64,000 bases of DNA from Cognatilysobacter bugurensis (GTDB taxonomy: Bacteria > Pseudomonadota > Gammaproteobacteria > Xanthomonadales > Xanthomonadaceae). The stretch spans positions 372,001 through 436,000 of the forward strand of contig NZ_BMYD01000003.1 in the NCBI RefSeq assembly GCF_014652095.1. Direction: 5' to 3'. Positions within the stretch are counted from its first letter, which is position 1. Each line of letters starts with the position of its first letter. This document shows, one piece after another, positions 18,400 through 28,500 of the stretch. The notes beneath the pieces are model-generated. The model was not told the origin of the DNA, did not search any database, and was given only the letters and a program-made list of their open reading frames with translations. Both the position numbers and the translations under genes were made by a program.

Positions 18400-18952
18400 C
18401 GGGAAGAAGCCTCTTGGGACCAGCGGACGTCACGGACCAGAAGCAGGACCGGAGCGTCTGGCAAGAGGCTTAGGCGGTGCGACTGCAGCAGCGGGGCGCA
18501 GACGGGGAGCCCGATTGAGGCCGGGTGTGTCTGACGCGGGAGTCGAAGAACGTGTTTCCCCAACCAACCGGTATGCGCTTGATTCAACGGGCGCGCAAGT
18601 GCGCAATCCCGTCCTCCTGCCGGTTACGAGGGTCGTGTTCATTGAACACGCTTGAGCAACGACCGCGCGAGTGCGCTGCCCGCGCCGTGACGCGGCCCCA
18701 CCGAGGCGGCCGGGAGATGAACGGTCGCTCCCCCATCTGCCGCACTACAGCCAGCGCACGCATCTTGCTCAGCCGGCAAGCCGCGCAATGCGGCTCCTGG
18801 TTTGGGGCCCGCCCGCGCGTATCCGCTCAAGTGCCGCAGGTGATCGGGCGGCACGCCCTCGACCCTGCGGCAACGGTGGAAGCTTTACCCGTACAGGCGA
18901 AGCCGCCTCCGGCAGTGAACATCGCGGCTTCGTGGGTCGCAGTGGCTGGCGT
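18400..18952. other. intergenic region
   Basis: 553 bases between the EAL-cobalamin gene and the end of the hybrid kinase gene, both on the minus strand. It should contain the promoter of the EAL gene. No gene, terminator or repeat could be supported. Confidence 0.4.
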
Positions 18953-21900
18953 TTACTGGACATCGGCGGCGTGCCTCGTTGTCTGCGCGAGAAGTCCCGC
19001 CAGAACATTCGGGTCGACCGGCTTGACGAGGTGGTGATCAAAGCCCGCTTCGGACGTGCCTTTGCGGTCCTCGTCGTGCCCATAGCCGGTGATGGCAATG
19101 AGCATCGCCCCGGATGTCACCGGGTTGCGGCGCAGCTCGCGGGCCATGTCGTTTCCATCCATTCCGGGCAAGCCCACGTCGAGCAGGCAGGCATCGGGTT
19201 TTTCCGTGAGCGCGCGCTTCAGTCCCTCGGCTGCATCGTATGCCACATATGCCGTGTGACCGGATGCTTCGATCAGCATGGCGGTCATGGCCGCGGCATC
19301 GCGGTTGTCGTCGACGACCAGCACACGCAACGCCCGGGTTTTGGCGGTCAGTGCAGGTCGGGCAACCAACGTCGCGGTGGCACTGACCTTCAGCCGCGGG
19401 AGGCGAATCAGAAATTCACTGCCCGCGCCCAGCCCGGCACTGCTGGCACACACCGAGCCTTGATGCAGTTCGACCAGGCGCTTGACCAGCGCGAGCCCGA
19501 TCCCAAGCCCGCCCTGTGCACGGTCGGAGGTTCGCTCGGCCTGCGCGAAGAGATCGAAGGCGTCCCGGACAATCTCCTGCGACATGCCGATACCGCTGTC
19601 GGCGACGGTAATGAGGATCGAGTCCTCGCCCATCTGGGTCTCGACCCGGATGCGGCCGCCTTCCGGGGTGTACTTCGCAGCGTTGTTGAGCACGTTCGCA
19701 AACACCTGCACCAGACGCTTCTCGTCACCGGCCACATGCGCGACGGCGGGCGCGAGTTGCACCGAAAGCACGTGCCCGCGCGCTTCAATCAGCGGTCGCA
19801 CCTGTTCGAGGGCATGTGCAAGCACGTCCTTGAGGTCGACTTCCAGCACCTCGAGCGTGACGAGGCCGCGCGTTACCCGCGACACATCGAGCAGGTCGTC
19901 CACCAGACTCGTCATGTGCTTGACCTGCCTTGAAATGATCGCGCTCGTGGCGACGACACGCTCCACGTCGCCCGGCGTCAACGCCTGGATTTCGGCGGCC
20001 GCACGGATCGGCGCCAGCGGGTTGCGCAGTTCATGCGCCAGCATCGCCAGAAACTGATCCTTTCTTTCGTCCGCGGTCCGCAGTGCTTCTTCGGCACGCG
20101 CGCGCTCTACCGCCGTCCATACCCGGTCGGCCGCCTCTTTCAGCAGATCGAGCTCCGCCGTCGCCCACGCTCTCGGGGTGGATGAGCCGATGAACAGGCA
20201 GGCGATCGTCGGCCCTTGCTGGGTCAGCGGCACGACCACTGCCGCATGCACCTCCAGCGCCTGGAACGTCTGCCAGGTCTCAGGCCCGGCGGTGCGTGGA
20301 TCCCGCGAGAGATCGTCGCTGACCCAGATGCCGCCGCTCTCGATCAGTTCGGCGTCGGACGCTTCGAACTCGACGGCCGCCGGTTGGAGCGGCGCATGCG
20401 TCGCTTCGTTCTCGAGGTACTCGGCGTGGAACCTCATTTTTTTCTGCAGGCGGTGGTATTCGCCGTATGCGAGGCGTGCTGCATGGAAGTGCCCGGCGAT
20501 CAGTGCAGCGGATTGCCGGAAGATTTCCGTTGGGTCGTGAAGCGGGCGCAGCCGATCGGCCAGCTGCAGCTGGAACGCGCTGCGTCGCTTCGCCTCCGCG
20601 AGTTCTTCGAGCTTCTCTCCGAGGGCGCGTCGGGCGTTACAACCCTCAGTGACGTCCTGGCCCTGGTTGAAGATGCCCGTGACGCGTCCGTCGCTGTCGA
20701 AGATCGGTTGGAACAGCAGATCGAGATAGCGCTCTTCCAATGGTCCGTCGGGGGCGCGCTGGAGAGCGACCTGCCGCTCGGAGAGAACAATTGGCTTACC
20801 CGTCGCCAGGACCTCGGCAAATATCTCCTCAAAGCCTTGCCCGGCGATTTCGGGCAGTGCCTGCATGACGGGCCGCCCGATGACGTCGCGGTGGCCGACC
20901 AGCTGGTAGTACGCCTGGTTGACCGTATCGAAGACGCACTCTTTGCCCATCAGCACTGCCACGAACCCGGGCGCCTGGTCGAACAGCGTCTGCAGCTGGT
21001 TGCGCTCGACGCCGAGAATCCGCGTCATTGCTTCGTGCAACTGCGGCCGGTTGAATTCAGCGACGTCCGGAACGGCGTCGGCTTCCTTGCGCAGGAAGTA
21101 GTGCTGGCTCGCGGGGTCGAACCTGTAGAGGTCGGTGACGTCGATGGCATTCTGCGACACGTACAGGACGTTGCCGTCGGCATCGAGCACCGGCGTGTGC
21201 ACAACGCTCCAGTAGCGCTCATCGAACACACGGCCTTCGGGTGTGTCGCGCGGTGTCGCGTAGCGGAGCAGGGGGCTGGTATGCGATCTGCCGGTCGAAA
21301 CGGCGATATCGATGGACCGGGCGACTTCACCCGTGTTCGTCGACGCCGGATCGTCCGGGTTGGTCGGGAATGCATCGAACAACCGCTGCCCAACGACCGA
21401 GTCCACGCTGCGTCCGGCTGCAGTCAGGTACGCCGGGTTTGCGCCGAGGATGGTCTGGTCCTTCGCAATCAGCAGGTAGGGATAGGGCGACGCCTTGAAG
21501 AGAGCCTCGAAATCCAGGTGCGCGCCGCGCGGCTCGTCGGTCGGGCGGGCCGGCCCGTGCTTAGAGGCGTCGGCGTCGACATTGGAGCGGGCGCTCGTAG
21601 CGGGGCCGCGCAGCTGTGCTCCGCGCGACGGTTCAGCCCAGGCGGTGACCGAGCTCAGCGTGACAGTGCGATCGTCGGCGTTGACCGCCGCATAGCCCAC
21701 GCGTGCCAGTTGCAGGAGAACGGAGTCGCTCAGCGCAGCAAGCGGAATGCGCGCCTCTCCAATGGGATAACAGGCCGGACATTCAGACGCGGGGATGGGC
21801 GCCTGCGTGGCGGCTGCGGCGACCCAGACGGACCCGTCGGCACCTTCGAACACCTGTGCCCGCAATGCAGCTGCAGCGTGGGCGCCAAGCACACCCGAAA

Positions 21901-22183
21901 GCGCACTGCCGCTGTGCGCACGCGGCTCGGCCGATGTGCCCTCCGGCCCGCCGTATGCGGCGAGCTGCATGGCAACCTCGAGGCGAGCGCGGGCATCGCC
22001 CGTGACGACCGCGAACCCTTGGCGCTTGATGCTGGACGCAACGGTAGAGGGAAGCTGCTCGACGTCCAGGCTGACGCCCGAACTGGCCTGGAGCACAGCG
22101 GAATACCTGGGAGCGGGGGGCTCCAGCAGCTCGGGAGAGAGGACGAGCACGCATTCAGCGCGACGGAAAACAAGAAGTTTCAT
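18953..22183 (-). CDS. hybrid sensor histidine kinase (PAS-PAS-GAF-HK-REC)
   Basis: 1076 residues. The start at 22183 is preferred because AGGTGG precedes it. The first 200 or so residues (MKLLVFRRAECVLVLSPELL) match no domain I recognise. Then come PAS (EALFKASPYPYLLIAKD), PAS (LFDQAPGFVAVLMGKE), a GAF-like domain (RLRPLHDPTEIFRQSAAL), HisKA with LAHELRNPLAPIRAA, HATPase_c (NVLNNAAKYTPEGG, GGLGIGLALVKRL) and a receiver (VLVVDDNRDAA, phospho-acceptor in LLDVGLPGMDGND, Lys in LVKPVD). No membrane helix. Expected to autophosphorylate and pass phosphate to its own receiver, then to an HPt protein not seen nearby. Confidence 0.93.
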   Translation of the reverse strand: MKLLVFRRAECVLVLSPELLEPPAPRYSAVLQASSGVSLDVEQLPSTVASSIKRQGFAVVTGDARARLEVAMQLAAYGGPEGTSAEPRAHSGSALSGVLGAHAAAALRAQVFEGADGSVWVAAAATQAPIPASECPACYPIGEARIPLAALSDSVLLQLARVGYAAVNADDRTVTLSSVTAWAEPSRGAQLRGPATSARSNVDADASKHGPARPTDEPRGAHLDFEALFKASPYPYLLIAKDQTILGANPAYLTAAGRSVDSVVGQRLFDAFPTNPDDPASTNTGEVARSIDIAVSTGRSHTSPLLRYATPRDTPEGRVFDERYWSVVHTPVLDADGNVLYVSQNAIDVTDLYRFDPASQHYFLRKEADAVPDVAEFNRPQLHEAMTRILGVERNQLQTLFDQAPGFVAVLMGKECVFDTVNQAYYQLVGHRDVIGRPVMQALPEIAGQGFEEIFAEVLATGKPIVLSERQVALQRAPDGPLEERYLDLLFQPIFDSDGRVTGIFNQGQDVTEGCNARRALGEKLEELAEAKRRSAFQLQLADRLRPLHDPTEIFRQSAALIAGHFHAARLAYGEYHRLQKKMRFHAEYLENEATHAPLQPAAVEFEASDAELIESGGIWVSDDLSRDPRTAGPETWQTFQALEVHAAVVVPLTQQGPTIACLFIGSSTPRAWATAELDLLKEAADRVWTAVERARAEEALRTADERKDQFLAMLAHELRNPLAPIRAAAEIQALTPGDVERVVATSAIISRQVKHMTSLVDDLLDVSRVTRGLVTLEVLEVDLKDVLAHALEQVRPLIEARGHVLSVQLAPAVAHVAGDEKRLVQVFANVLNNAAKYTPEGGRIRVETQMGEDSILITVADSGIGMSQEIVRDAFDLFAQAERTSDRAQGGLGIGLALVKRLVELHQGSVCASSAGLGAGSEFLIRLPRLKVSATATLVARPALTAKTRALRVLVVDDNRDAAAMTAMLIEASGHTAYVAYDAAEGLKRALTEKPDACLLDVGLPGMDGNDMARELRRNPVTSGAMLIAITGYGHDEDRKGTSEAGFDHHLVKPVDPNVLAGLLAQTTRHAADVQ

Positions 22184-22738
22184 GCTGCCACCTGAAGATT
22201 CAGTGGGCGGCGTAGGTCGCGGGGCAGTGCCAGTGCGGCGTGAAGCTACGTACAAGAAGCCTCAGGGGATAGACCGCCTGACGCTGCGCCCCCTCCGGGG
22301 GTGATCCGCGACGCATGTGACGTCGGGAACCAGTCACCCTACTCCCTATTCTCAAGAACCGAACGTCGCGGCTGAACGGCGAGCTTTAGAGCGGCGCGTC
22401 ATCGCCGGTTGCTGGCTCTGTCGCTGAATGCTCGTCTGTTGTGGATTGGAGTCAGGCTTGTCGTCGACAGACGCGTTCGGTGACGAGTGAACCTCTCGAG
22501 CAGTGCCCGGAGGCTCCCGCTTCGATCAGGCGATCCTCGCGACACATCCACAACGGATTTCAGGATCGCGCTTCTCTGCTGCGAGGGTGGACGTGAATTT
22601 GAGAGAAGAAGCGGCCATGCACGACGTCCGCTTTGAGTCGCTAGCCGACGACCACGCGGGGCGGTTGTTCGTCGTGGAGTCGCCGAAAGCACATCTTCGT
22701 CTCAGCCAGCCCAGCCTTCGTGATGCGCCGGTAGCCCC
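22184..22738. other. intergenic region
   Basis: 555 bases upstream of the hybrid kinase. Contains a small hairpin CCCCC-TCC-GGGGG (about 22289-22301) and an AT-richer patch (22330-22360), perhaps promoter territory. No credible gene. Confidence 0.4.
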
Positions 22739-23236
22739 TCAGCCCCTATCTGCGTCGAGATGAGTCAGATACAGGCGCAAATCGAACTCCAACTGGTGGT
22801 AGTCCGGCGCCATGTGGGTGCATAGCCGGTAGAACGATTTGTCGTGCTCGGCCTCCTTCAGGTGTGCCAGCTCGTGCACCACGATCATCTTCAGAAATTC
22901 AGCTGGCGCGTCCCGGAACACCGTGGCGATACGGATCTCGCGGCTGGTCCTGAGCCTGTCGCCCTGGACGCGGGAAATGGTCGTATGCGTGCCAAGCGCG
23001 TGCTTCATCACTTGCAGCTTGCTGTCGTAGACGACCTTGCCCAGCGGGACCGATTGGCGCAGGTGCCGCTCCTTGAGCGCCTGGACGTACTCGTAGAGCT
23101 GGCCATCGCTGCGGATGGCATGCGTCTGGTCGTACCTGTCGGCGAGCACCTTTCCCAACAGGCCCTGCTCGATCAGTGCCTGTACGCGAGCCAGCACGTG
23201 CGGTGGATAGCCAGCGAGATATTTCAAAGCTTTCAT
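22739..23236 (-). CDS. YgjP-like (M48-related) metal-dependent hydrolase
   Basis: 165 residues. The zinc motif HELAH is at 121-125, with a third likely ligand at His131 in KEAEHDKSFY, the arrangement of the YgjP/DUF45 family. The C-terminus DYHQLEFDLRLYL also fits. E. coli YgjP has been described as a UTP pyrophosphatase, but many relatives are called putative metalloproteases, so substrate is uncertain. Cytoplasmic; no signal peptide. Monocistronic. Confidence 0.88.
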   Translation of the reverse strand: MKALKYLAGYPPHVLARVQALIEQGLLGKVLADRYDQTHAIRSDGQLYEYVQALKERHLRQSVPLGKVVYDSKLQVMKHALGTHTTISRVQGDRLRTSREIRIATVFRDAPAEFLKMIVVHELAHLKEAEHDKSFYRLCTHMAPDYHQLEFDLRLYLTHLDADRG

Positions 23237-23872
23237 CGGAGCAACGCGCGAGAGCGGACGCAGGGCCGGAGGCGGCGCGAGCCGCGAGTACGATGGCGTT
23301 CGCCTTCGTCACTGCCGGGCATGTCCACGGATGAACTCACCCATGTTCGGGACGCCGCGCAAACTCGGACGAACTGTCACCGCTGAGCGAGTCAGCAAGC
23401 GCAGGTGGCGAGCCTCAAGGATACACAGCGACCGACACCCGCAGTTGTGCGCAGCGCCGGCGAAGCATTTCCATATCTGCCTGCCAAGTGACACCTGATG
23501 TCAATCTCGCTGAGGTCCGGCCCATCACGTCCGTGATCCGCACGTGGCGGCTCGGCCGGGGTTTCCGGAAGGCAGGACGCGGACCTCTGTCCTGCTGTGG
23601 TTGCTATGACGTCTCGTCCGCTTCCGGCCAGAAGCGGACCTCACCACGTCTTTGGCCGACCCGGACAAGGTTCCTGCATGTGCCGGTCCCGTTGATCAGG
23701 AGTTCCGGGCCGAGCTGACCAGGTCGCTGTTATTGACCAGGTCCGCTATCGACAGCAGTTCAACCTGCCACCGCCAGCAGGTGGTCGTCGCGCAGCCCGT
23801 CGCCACAGAAGCACAGCGCACGTTTGAGGGTTGGGATCACCGATTCCCCGAGCACCCACCGATGGTCACAGG
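23237..23872. other. long intergenic region with inverted repeat
   Basis: 636 bases between the YgjP-like gene and the end of the interrupted kinase. It holds the GTCCGCTTC/GAAGCGGAC inverted repeat at 23616-23639. No gene recognised on either strand. Confidence 0.45.
23616..23639. repeat. GTCCGCTTC inverted repeat, copy 1
   Basis: Perfect 9-base arms GTCCGCTTC (23616-23624) and GAAGCGGAC (23631-23639) around CGGCCA. Similar dyads occur at 28210 and 40562, each on the 3' side of a hybrid kinase gene. No T-run follows, so it is not a standard terminator. Confidence 0.65.
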
Positions 23873-25378
23873 CTATTCCGGCGGTCTTTTCGAGCGCGCG
23901 TGATCAGCAAGTAACTCAGCTAAAGCCGCTTGGTCCAGCGGCTTGGCAAAATGCTCGTCAAACCCCGCCTGGATTGCCCGCCTGCGATCCTCAGGTTGTC
24001 CGTACCCGGTTACGGCGACCAGAGTGAGCCGCCTCCAGGTGGGATGCATGCGGATCGCTCGGGCGAGCTCATACCCGTCCATTTCGGGCATGCCCACATC
24101 AAGCAGGCAAAGATCAGGCCGCTCCACGTCGATGCGCTTCAGTGCATCGACTGGACGGCCCTCGATGACGGCCTGATACCCCATCGCCTCGACCAGCATG
24201 CCAAGCATCTCGGCGGCGTCTTCGTTGTCGTCCACGATCAGGACCTTCAGGCGCTCACCCGCACGATCCTGCTGCTGGGCCGCGGGTGACGGGAGCGTTT
24301 TCGCGCCCCTCCGGCCCGCGGCCCGTGGCAGCGATACGGTGAAGCGGCTGCCCTTGCCGATGCCGGGGCTCTCAGCGCGGACGGATCCCCCGTGCAGCTC
24401 AACGATGCTGCGCACAAGGGAGAGGCCTATCCCCAGTCCACCGCCAGCGCGCTCTGGAGTTCGCTCACCTTGAACAAACAGTTCGAAGCATTGCTTGAGC
24501 AGCTCAGGCGACATGCCCGGCCCCGTGTCAGTCACCGAAACCTCAACCGTTTCCTGCGCCACGCGCATCGACACACTGATGCCGCCGCCCTCGGGCGTGT
24601 ACTTGGCTGCATTGGTCAGCAGGTTGCTAAAGGTTTGCACCAGTCGTTTCGGATCGCCGTCGACCAAAGCCGCCAGCGGCGGCGCGTCCAGACTGAACTC
24701 ATGCCGTCGCGCCTTCAACAGCGGACGCACCTGTTCGATGGACTCGAGCAACACCTGATGAAGGTCCACCTCCGACAGGTTGAGGTTGACCTCCCCGCGC
24801 GTCACCCTCGATACGTCGAGCAAATCGTCCACGAGACTTGTCATGTGGCGCACCTGACGGGCGATGACCGCGCCAGTTTTCTTCACGCGCTCCGCGTCGC
24901 CGCTGACCATCTCCAACAGGCTGGCACCTGCCGCGATGGGTGCCAGCGGGTTGCGCAGCTCATGCGCCAACATCGCCAGGAACTCGTCTTTTCGCCTGCT
25001 TACATCGGCTAGCTCCTGCTCGATGAGCCGCGCCTGCGTGACGTCGCGAAACAGTACGCCCAGGCGCGTGCTGTCCTCGGCGCCGTAGCGGAATGCGAAG
25101 CAGTCATACCACTTGCCTTGCGAAGCCGCCCCCTGTGTAAATCGGGCGCTGCGGCCCGTGCTCATCACCTGGGCGAATGTCTCGATCCAGCTACGTTCGA
25201 TGTCCGGAAAAACATCCCTGAACGTGCGGCCGAGAGCGCCTGTAACTCCGCTCTGCGCCTCGAACGCTGGGTTGGTCGCAAGGTAACGGAAGTCGTAAGC
25301 GCGTCCTTCGTCATAGAGGGTCTGGAATACAACGAAGCCCTCGTCCATGGATTCGACCAGCGACTTGTCGGCAATCAC
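23873..25378 (-). CDS. hybrid sensor histidine kinase, 3' part after an in-frame stop
   Basis: 501 residues if translation restarts at GTG 25378. Contains PAS (ESMDEGFVVFQTLYDEG), HisKA (DEFLAMLAHELRNPLAPI), HATPase_c (NLLTNAAKYTPEGG, GGLGIGLSLVRSI) and a receiver (VLIVDDNEDAAEM, LLDVGMPEMDGYE, Lys in FAKPLD). The open frame continues upstream for 23 codons to a TAA at 25448-25450, and beyond it into the N-terminal sensor part, in the same frame. The reading frame is therefore one gene of about 652 codons broken by a nonsense codon. The kinase core itself is intact, so a shortened product could still work if re-initiation occurs. Confidence 0.8.
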   Translation of the reverse strand: MIADKSLVESMDEGFVVFQTLYDEGRAYDFRYLATNPAFEAQSGVTGALGRTFRDVFPDIERSWIETFAQVMSTGRSARFTQGAASQGKWYDCFAFRYGAEDSTRLGVLFRDVTQARLIEQELADVSRRKDEFLAMLAHELRNPLAPIAAGASLLEMVSGDAERVKKTGAVIARQVRHMTSLVDDLLDVSRVTRGEVNLNLSEVDLHQVLLESIEQVRPLLKARRHEFSLDAPPLAALVDGDPKRLVQTFSNLLTNAAKYTPEGGGISVSMRVAQETVEVSVTDTGPGMSPELLKQCFELFVQGERTPERAGGGLGIGLSLVRSIVELHGGSVRAESPGIGKGSRFTVSLPRAAGRRGAKTLPSPAAQQQDRAGERLKVLIVDDNEDAAEMLGMLVEAMGYQAVIEGRPVDALKRIDVERPDLCLLDVGMPEMDGYELARAIRMHPTWRRLTLVAVTGYGQPEDRRRAIQAGFDEHFAKPLDQAALAELLADHARSKRPPE

Positions 25379-25447
25379 CTTTTCAGTGGTTTCGGTGCCG
25401 ACGCAAAAAACACCCTGGATGCGCCCTGACTCGTCACGTAGTGGGGT

Positions 25448-25831
25448 TTAGGAGTAGGTGAACCAGCCGATCGGGCGTGCCGGTCGGCCAGTAACGGGAA
25501 TGGCCTGGTCTTCAAAGTAAAGCGACTTCCCGGCCATGACCTCTTCCATCAGAGGTCGGAAGTCTTCCCAGATCTCGCTCCAGACCAGTCCGAACGGCTG
25601 GCCGAGCGCCCACTCCTGCTTCTCGCCCAGGATGGGCAGGCTGGCATCATTGAATAGAAGGAGATGGTCCGAGCCCCAGAACACGAATACCGCCTGGGGA
25701 GCGGCAAGCATGAAGTCGACGGCGGTCTTAACGCTCTGGGGCCAATGCTCGATCGGTCCGAGCGGGGTCGATCCCCAGTCAAACTGCCGGATGCGCGCAC
25801 CCATCTCTCCGCCGTCTACAGGCCAGACCAT
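25448..25831 (-). pseudogene. N-terminal sensor fragment of the interrupted hybrid kinase
   Basis: 127 residues (MVWPVDGGEMGARIRQFDW) covering the PAS-like N-terminal sensor found also at 26234 and 36538 (here FVFWGSDHLLLFNDASLPI). It ends WFTYS-stop, and the next codons read TPLRDESGRIQGVFCVG. The two homologous kinases read straight through this point (FFYSPVRDE, FFYTPVRDE), and the family usually has a Tyr where the TAA stands, so one TAC/TAT to TAA change explains it. Together with 23873-25378 it forms one locus, 23873-25831. Confidence 0.85.
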
Positions 25832-26233
25832 CGTGTGCCCAGTGGGTGCTTTGAACCTGCCATCTTAGCGAGTAGGCGTCGCCTCCGCCGTCAGGGGCGC
25901 CGGTCGGATCGTCGATTTTTGGGGACAGGGAGAGCGGGCTCCTTGGCGCCTCACCGGGTTGCAGCGCGGGCTGGGCACAAACGGATGGACCTCCTTGGAA
26001 CGTCCGCATCGCATCGCAGGTGGACCTTGGCTGATCAACAACGGCAAGCTGGTCAGCGGCGGCCGGAACGCTGATGCGCCGATATCGGCGTACCCATCAA
26101 GCAGGACACCCGCGCGTGCGGGGTCTTCCGGCTCGGCCAGACTTCCTCCGCCGTCGCGGTCCATTTGCGCAAGGAACTGGGCAATCGCAGTGGAGCCGCT
26201 ACCATCGGTGCCAGCTTGGAATCGACTGCCCAG
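25832..26233. other. divergent intergenic region between two hybrid kinases
   Basis: 402 bases, presumably with both promoters. No repeat, small gene or confident promoter element identified. Confidence 0.4.
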
Positions 26234-28195
26234 ATGAACCGCACTTCGTTCCTGTTCTCCGCGGGCACCTCTATGGCGGCACGTTGCCGTGAATATCCGT
26301 GGGCGACGTCAGCGCTCGGGGAACCGCATACGTGGGACTCGGCTTTGCAGACCCTGGTGCCGATCATCCTGGCGTCCAACCAGCCGATGTTTGTCGCCTG
26401 GGGCGATTCCCGGACGCTCATCTACAACGATGCGTATGCCGCGATCCTTGCAGATAAACATCCTGACGCGCTGGGCAAGGATCTTCTGGATGTCCTCCAC
26501 GAAATCAGCGACGACATCCTCCCGATCGTGCAGCAGGCGTACAACGGCATCCCTGTCCAGATGGACGAGATCGAGGTGTGGCTGGAGCGGCGCGGGTACC
26601 GCGAGGAAACTCACTTCTCGTTCTTCTATTCCCCTGTCCGGGACGAGCAAGGGGATATTGGCGGCTTCTTCTGCGCGTGCAACGAAACCACCGCGCAGGT
26701 TTTCGCAGAGCGGCGGATTGCGCAGAGCGAGGCCCACCATCGCGGCGTCCTGGAGAACATGGACGAAGGGTTCACCCTCTTCGATCGCGACTTCACGATT
26801 CTCGAGGTAAACCCGACGGCCCTGCGATTGGTCGGGCTGACCCGCGAGCAGATGGTCGGCCAGAACCATTGGGAGCTTTTCCCGGGCACTCGGGACGGCG
26901 TCGTCGGGGCGCTCTACCAGCGGGTTCTCGCCGAGCAGCGACCGCTTCTGCTGGAGCACCTCTACAGCTTCCCGGACGGCCGCGAGGTCTGGTTCGAGCT
27001 GCGCGCGTTTCCAGTCGGTGACGGCCTGGCGGCCCTCTACCGTGACGTCACGGACAGAAAGCTGGCCGAGCAGGAGTTACGGGAGGCCAACCAGCGCAAG
27101 GACGAGTTCCTCGCGATGCTCGCCCACGAGCTGCGCAACCCGCTGGCACCGATCCGCGCAGCCGCGGACGTGCTTGCGATGCCGTCCACCGACGAGTCGC
27201 GGATCAGGAGGACGAGCGAGATCATTTCGCGTCAGGTCAAGCATATGACTAGCCTGGTCGACGATCTGCTCGACGTCTCACGCGTCACGCGGGGCCTGGT
27301 GGTGCTTGAGAAAGAGCGGGTCAGCCTGAAGTGGGCCGCGTCCACCGCGATCGAACAGGTTCGCCCGCTGATCGAAGCCCGCAAGCACCATCTGACCTTG
27401 CAATCACCGCCCGGCAATGCAGACGTCTCGGGCGATCCGAAGCGCCTCGTGCAGGTGCTGACCAACCTGCTCAACAACGCCGCCAAGTTCACGCCCGAAG
27501 GCGGCCACATCGTGCTGACGATCGAGGCCGAGGACGAGAAGGTCTCGATTACCGTCGCGGACGACGGTATCGGCATGTCGACCGACATGGCTCGCCGAGC
27601 GTTTGCGCTGTTTTCCCAGGCTGAGCGGGCGTCGGACCGCAGTCAGGGCGGTCTCGGCATCGGGCTGGCGCTGGTCAAGAGCCTGGTGGAGCTGCACGCG
27701 GGTACGGTGACGGCCACCAGCGCAGGGGCCGGCGCGGGCAGCCAGTTCACCGTCTGCCTGCCTAGGCAACGCGGCGAACCGAGCCGGGCACGTGACGTGG
27801 ACGACGGGACGCGCGATGCCCCATCCAGAAAGCTGCGCGTGCTGATCGTCGACGACAACCAGGACGCGGCCACCATGTTGGAGATGTTCCTGGCGGCCTC
27901 CGGACACACGGTGATGACGGAGCACGGATCGCGGCAGGGACTGGAACGCGCACTGGCCGACCAACCCGATGTGTGCCTGCTCGACATCGGCCTTCCCGAC
28001 ATGGATGGCAATGAGCTGGCGCGGCGGCTGCGGGAAAGGCCGGAGATGGAGCAAACCGTTCTCATCGCCGTGACGGGGTACGGACAGGATTCCGATCGCC
28101 AGAGCACGGCAGCAGCCGGCTTCGACCATCACCTGGTCAAGCCGATTGATCCACTTGTGCTGACCCGGATTCTAGCTGCGGAAAAGGCGCGATAG
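26234..28195 (+). CDS. hybrid sensor histidine kinase (PAS-PAS-HK-REC)
   Basis: 653 residues. The start ATG 26234 (MNRTSFLFS) is chosen because the homologue at 36538 begins the same way (MKRTPFLFS). Order: PAS-like sensor about 20-160 (MFVAWGDSRTLIYNDAYA), PAS about 170-285 (LENMDEGFTLFDRDFTILE), HisKA (AHELRNPLAPIRAAADVL), HATPase_c (NLLNNAAKFTPEGG, GGLGIGLALVKSL), receiver (VLIVDDNQDAATM, LLDIGLPDMDGNE, Lys in LVKPID). No membrane segment. Divergent from the interrupted kinase, and close kin of the much longer protein at 36538. Confidence 0.94.
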   Translation: MNRTSFLFSAGTSMAARCREYPWATSALGEPHTWDSALQTLVPIILASNQPMFVAWGDSRTLIYNDAYAAILADKHPDALGKDLLDVLHEISDDILPIVQQAYNGIPVQMDEIEVWLERRGYREETHFSFFYSPVRDEQGDIGGFFCACNETTAQVFAERRIAQSEAHHRGVLENMDEGFTLFDRDFTILEVNPTALRLVGLTREQMVGQNHWELFPGTRDGVVGALYQRVLAEQRPLLLEHLYSFPDGREVWFELRAFPVGDGLAALYRDVTDRKLAEQELREANQRKDEFLAMLAHELRNPLAPIRAAADVLAMPSTDESRIRRTSEIISRQVKHMTSLVDDLLDVSRVTRGLVVLEKERVSLKWAASTAIEQVRPLIEARKHHLTLQSPPGNADVSGDPKRLVQVLTNLLNNAAKFTPEGGHIVLTIEAEDEKVSITVADDGIGMSTDMARRAFALFSQAERASDRSQGGLGIGLALVKSLVELHAGTVTATSAGAGAGSQFTVCLPRQRGEPSRARDVDDGTRDAPSRKLRVLIVDDNQDAATMLEMFLAASGHTVMTEHGSRQGLERALADQPDVCLLDIGLPDMDGNELARRLRERPEMEQTVLIAVTGYGQDSDRQSTAAAGFDHHLVKPIDPLVLTRILAAEKAR

Positions 28196-28500
28196 ACGGG
28201 GCTGACGATGTCCGCTTCGGGTCGGAAGCCGGCCTCGGCTATCTCGGGTCACGGCTTTCCCGCCCCTTAGGTGGCAGCTCAAGAAGGACGGACGGGAACG
28301 ACCAGGCCCCGACCGGCGAAGAGCCAGTGCGTCGCTCGACGCACAGTGCCGGGCCTGCGCTCCACCGCGACGCGCAACCGGGCCTGGCGAGGAAGCTCTG
28401 CCTCATGCATAGCGCGCTCACCTGCTGCACGGCAGGGTGTCCCCGTCGATCGACGCCGGCGGACCGGCGGCCCGATCACCCCGCCGCCTTCGGAGTACCC
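28196..28500. other. intergenic region
   Basis: 305 bases with the dyad at 28210-28233 and otherwise nothing supported. Confidence 0.4.
28210..28233. repeat. GTCCGCTTC inverted repeat, copy 2 (imperfect)
   Basis: GTCCGCTTC (28210-28218) and GAAGCCGGC around a short loop, the second arm carrying mismatches. It starts 15 bases after the stop of the hybrid kinase gene. Confidence 0.55.

Noticed and set aside
20216-22195. 659-codon open frame on the plus strand
   Set aside because: Antisense to the hybrid kinase at 18953; no family motifs, so a shadow of the biased third codon position.
28327-28500. Longer N-terminus for the DUF2382 protein
   Set aside because: The added 58 residues are Arg/Pro/Cys-rich with no family match, while ATG 28501 has a good ribosome site and starts right at the domain.
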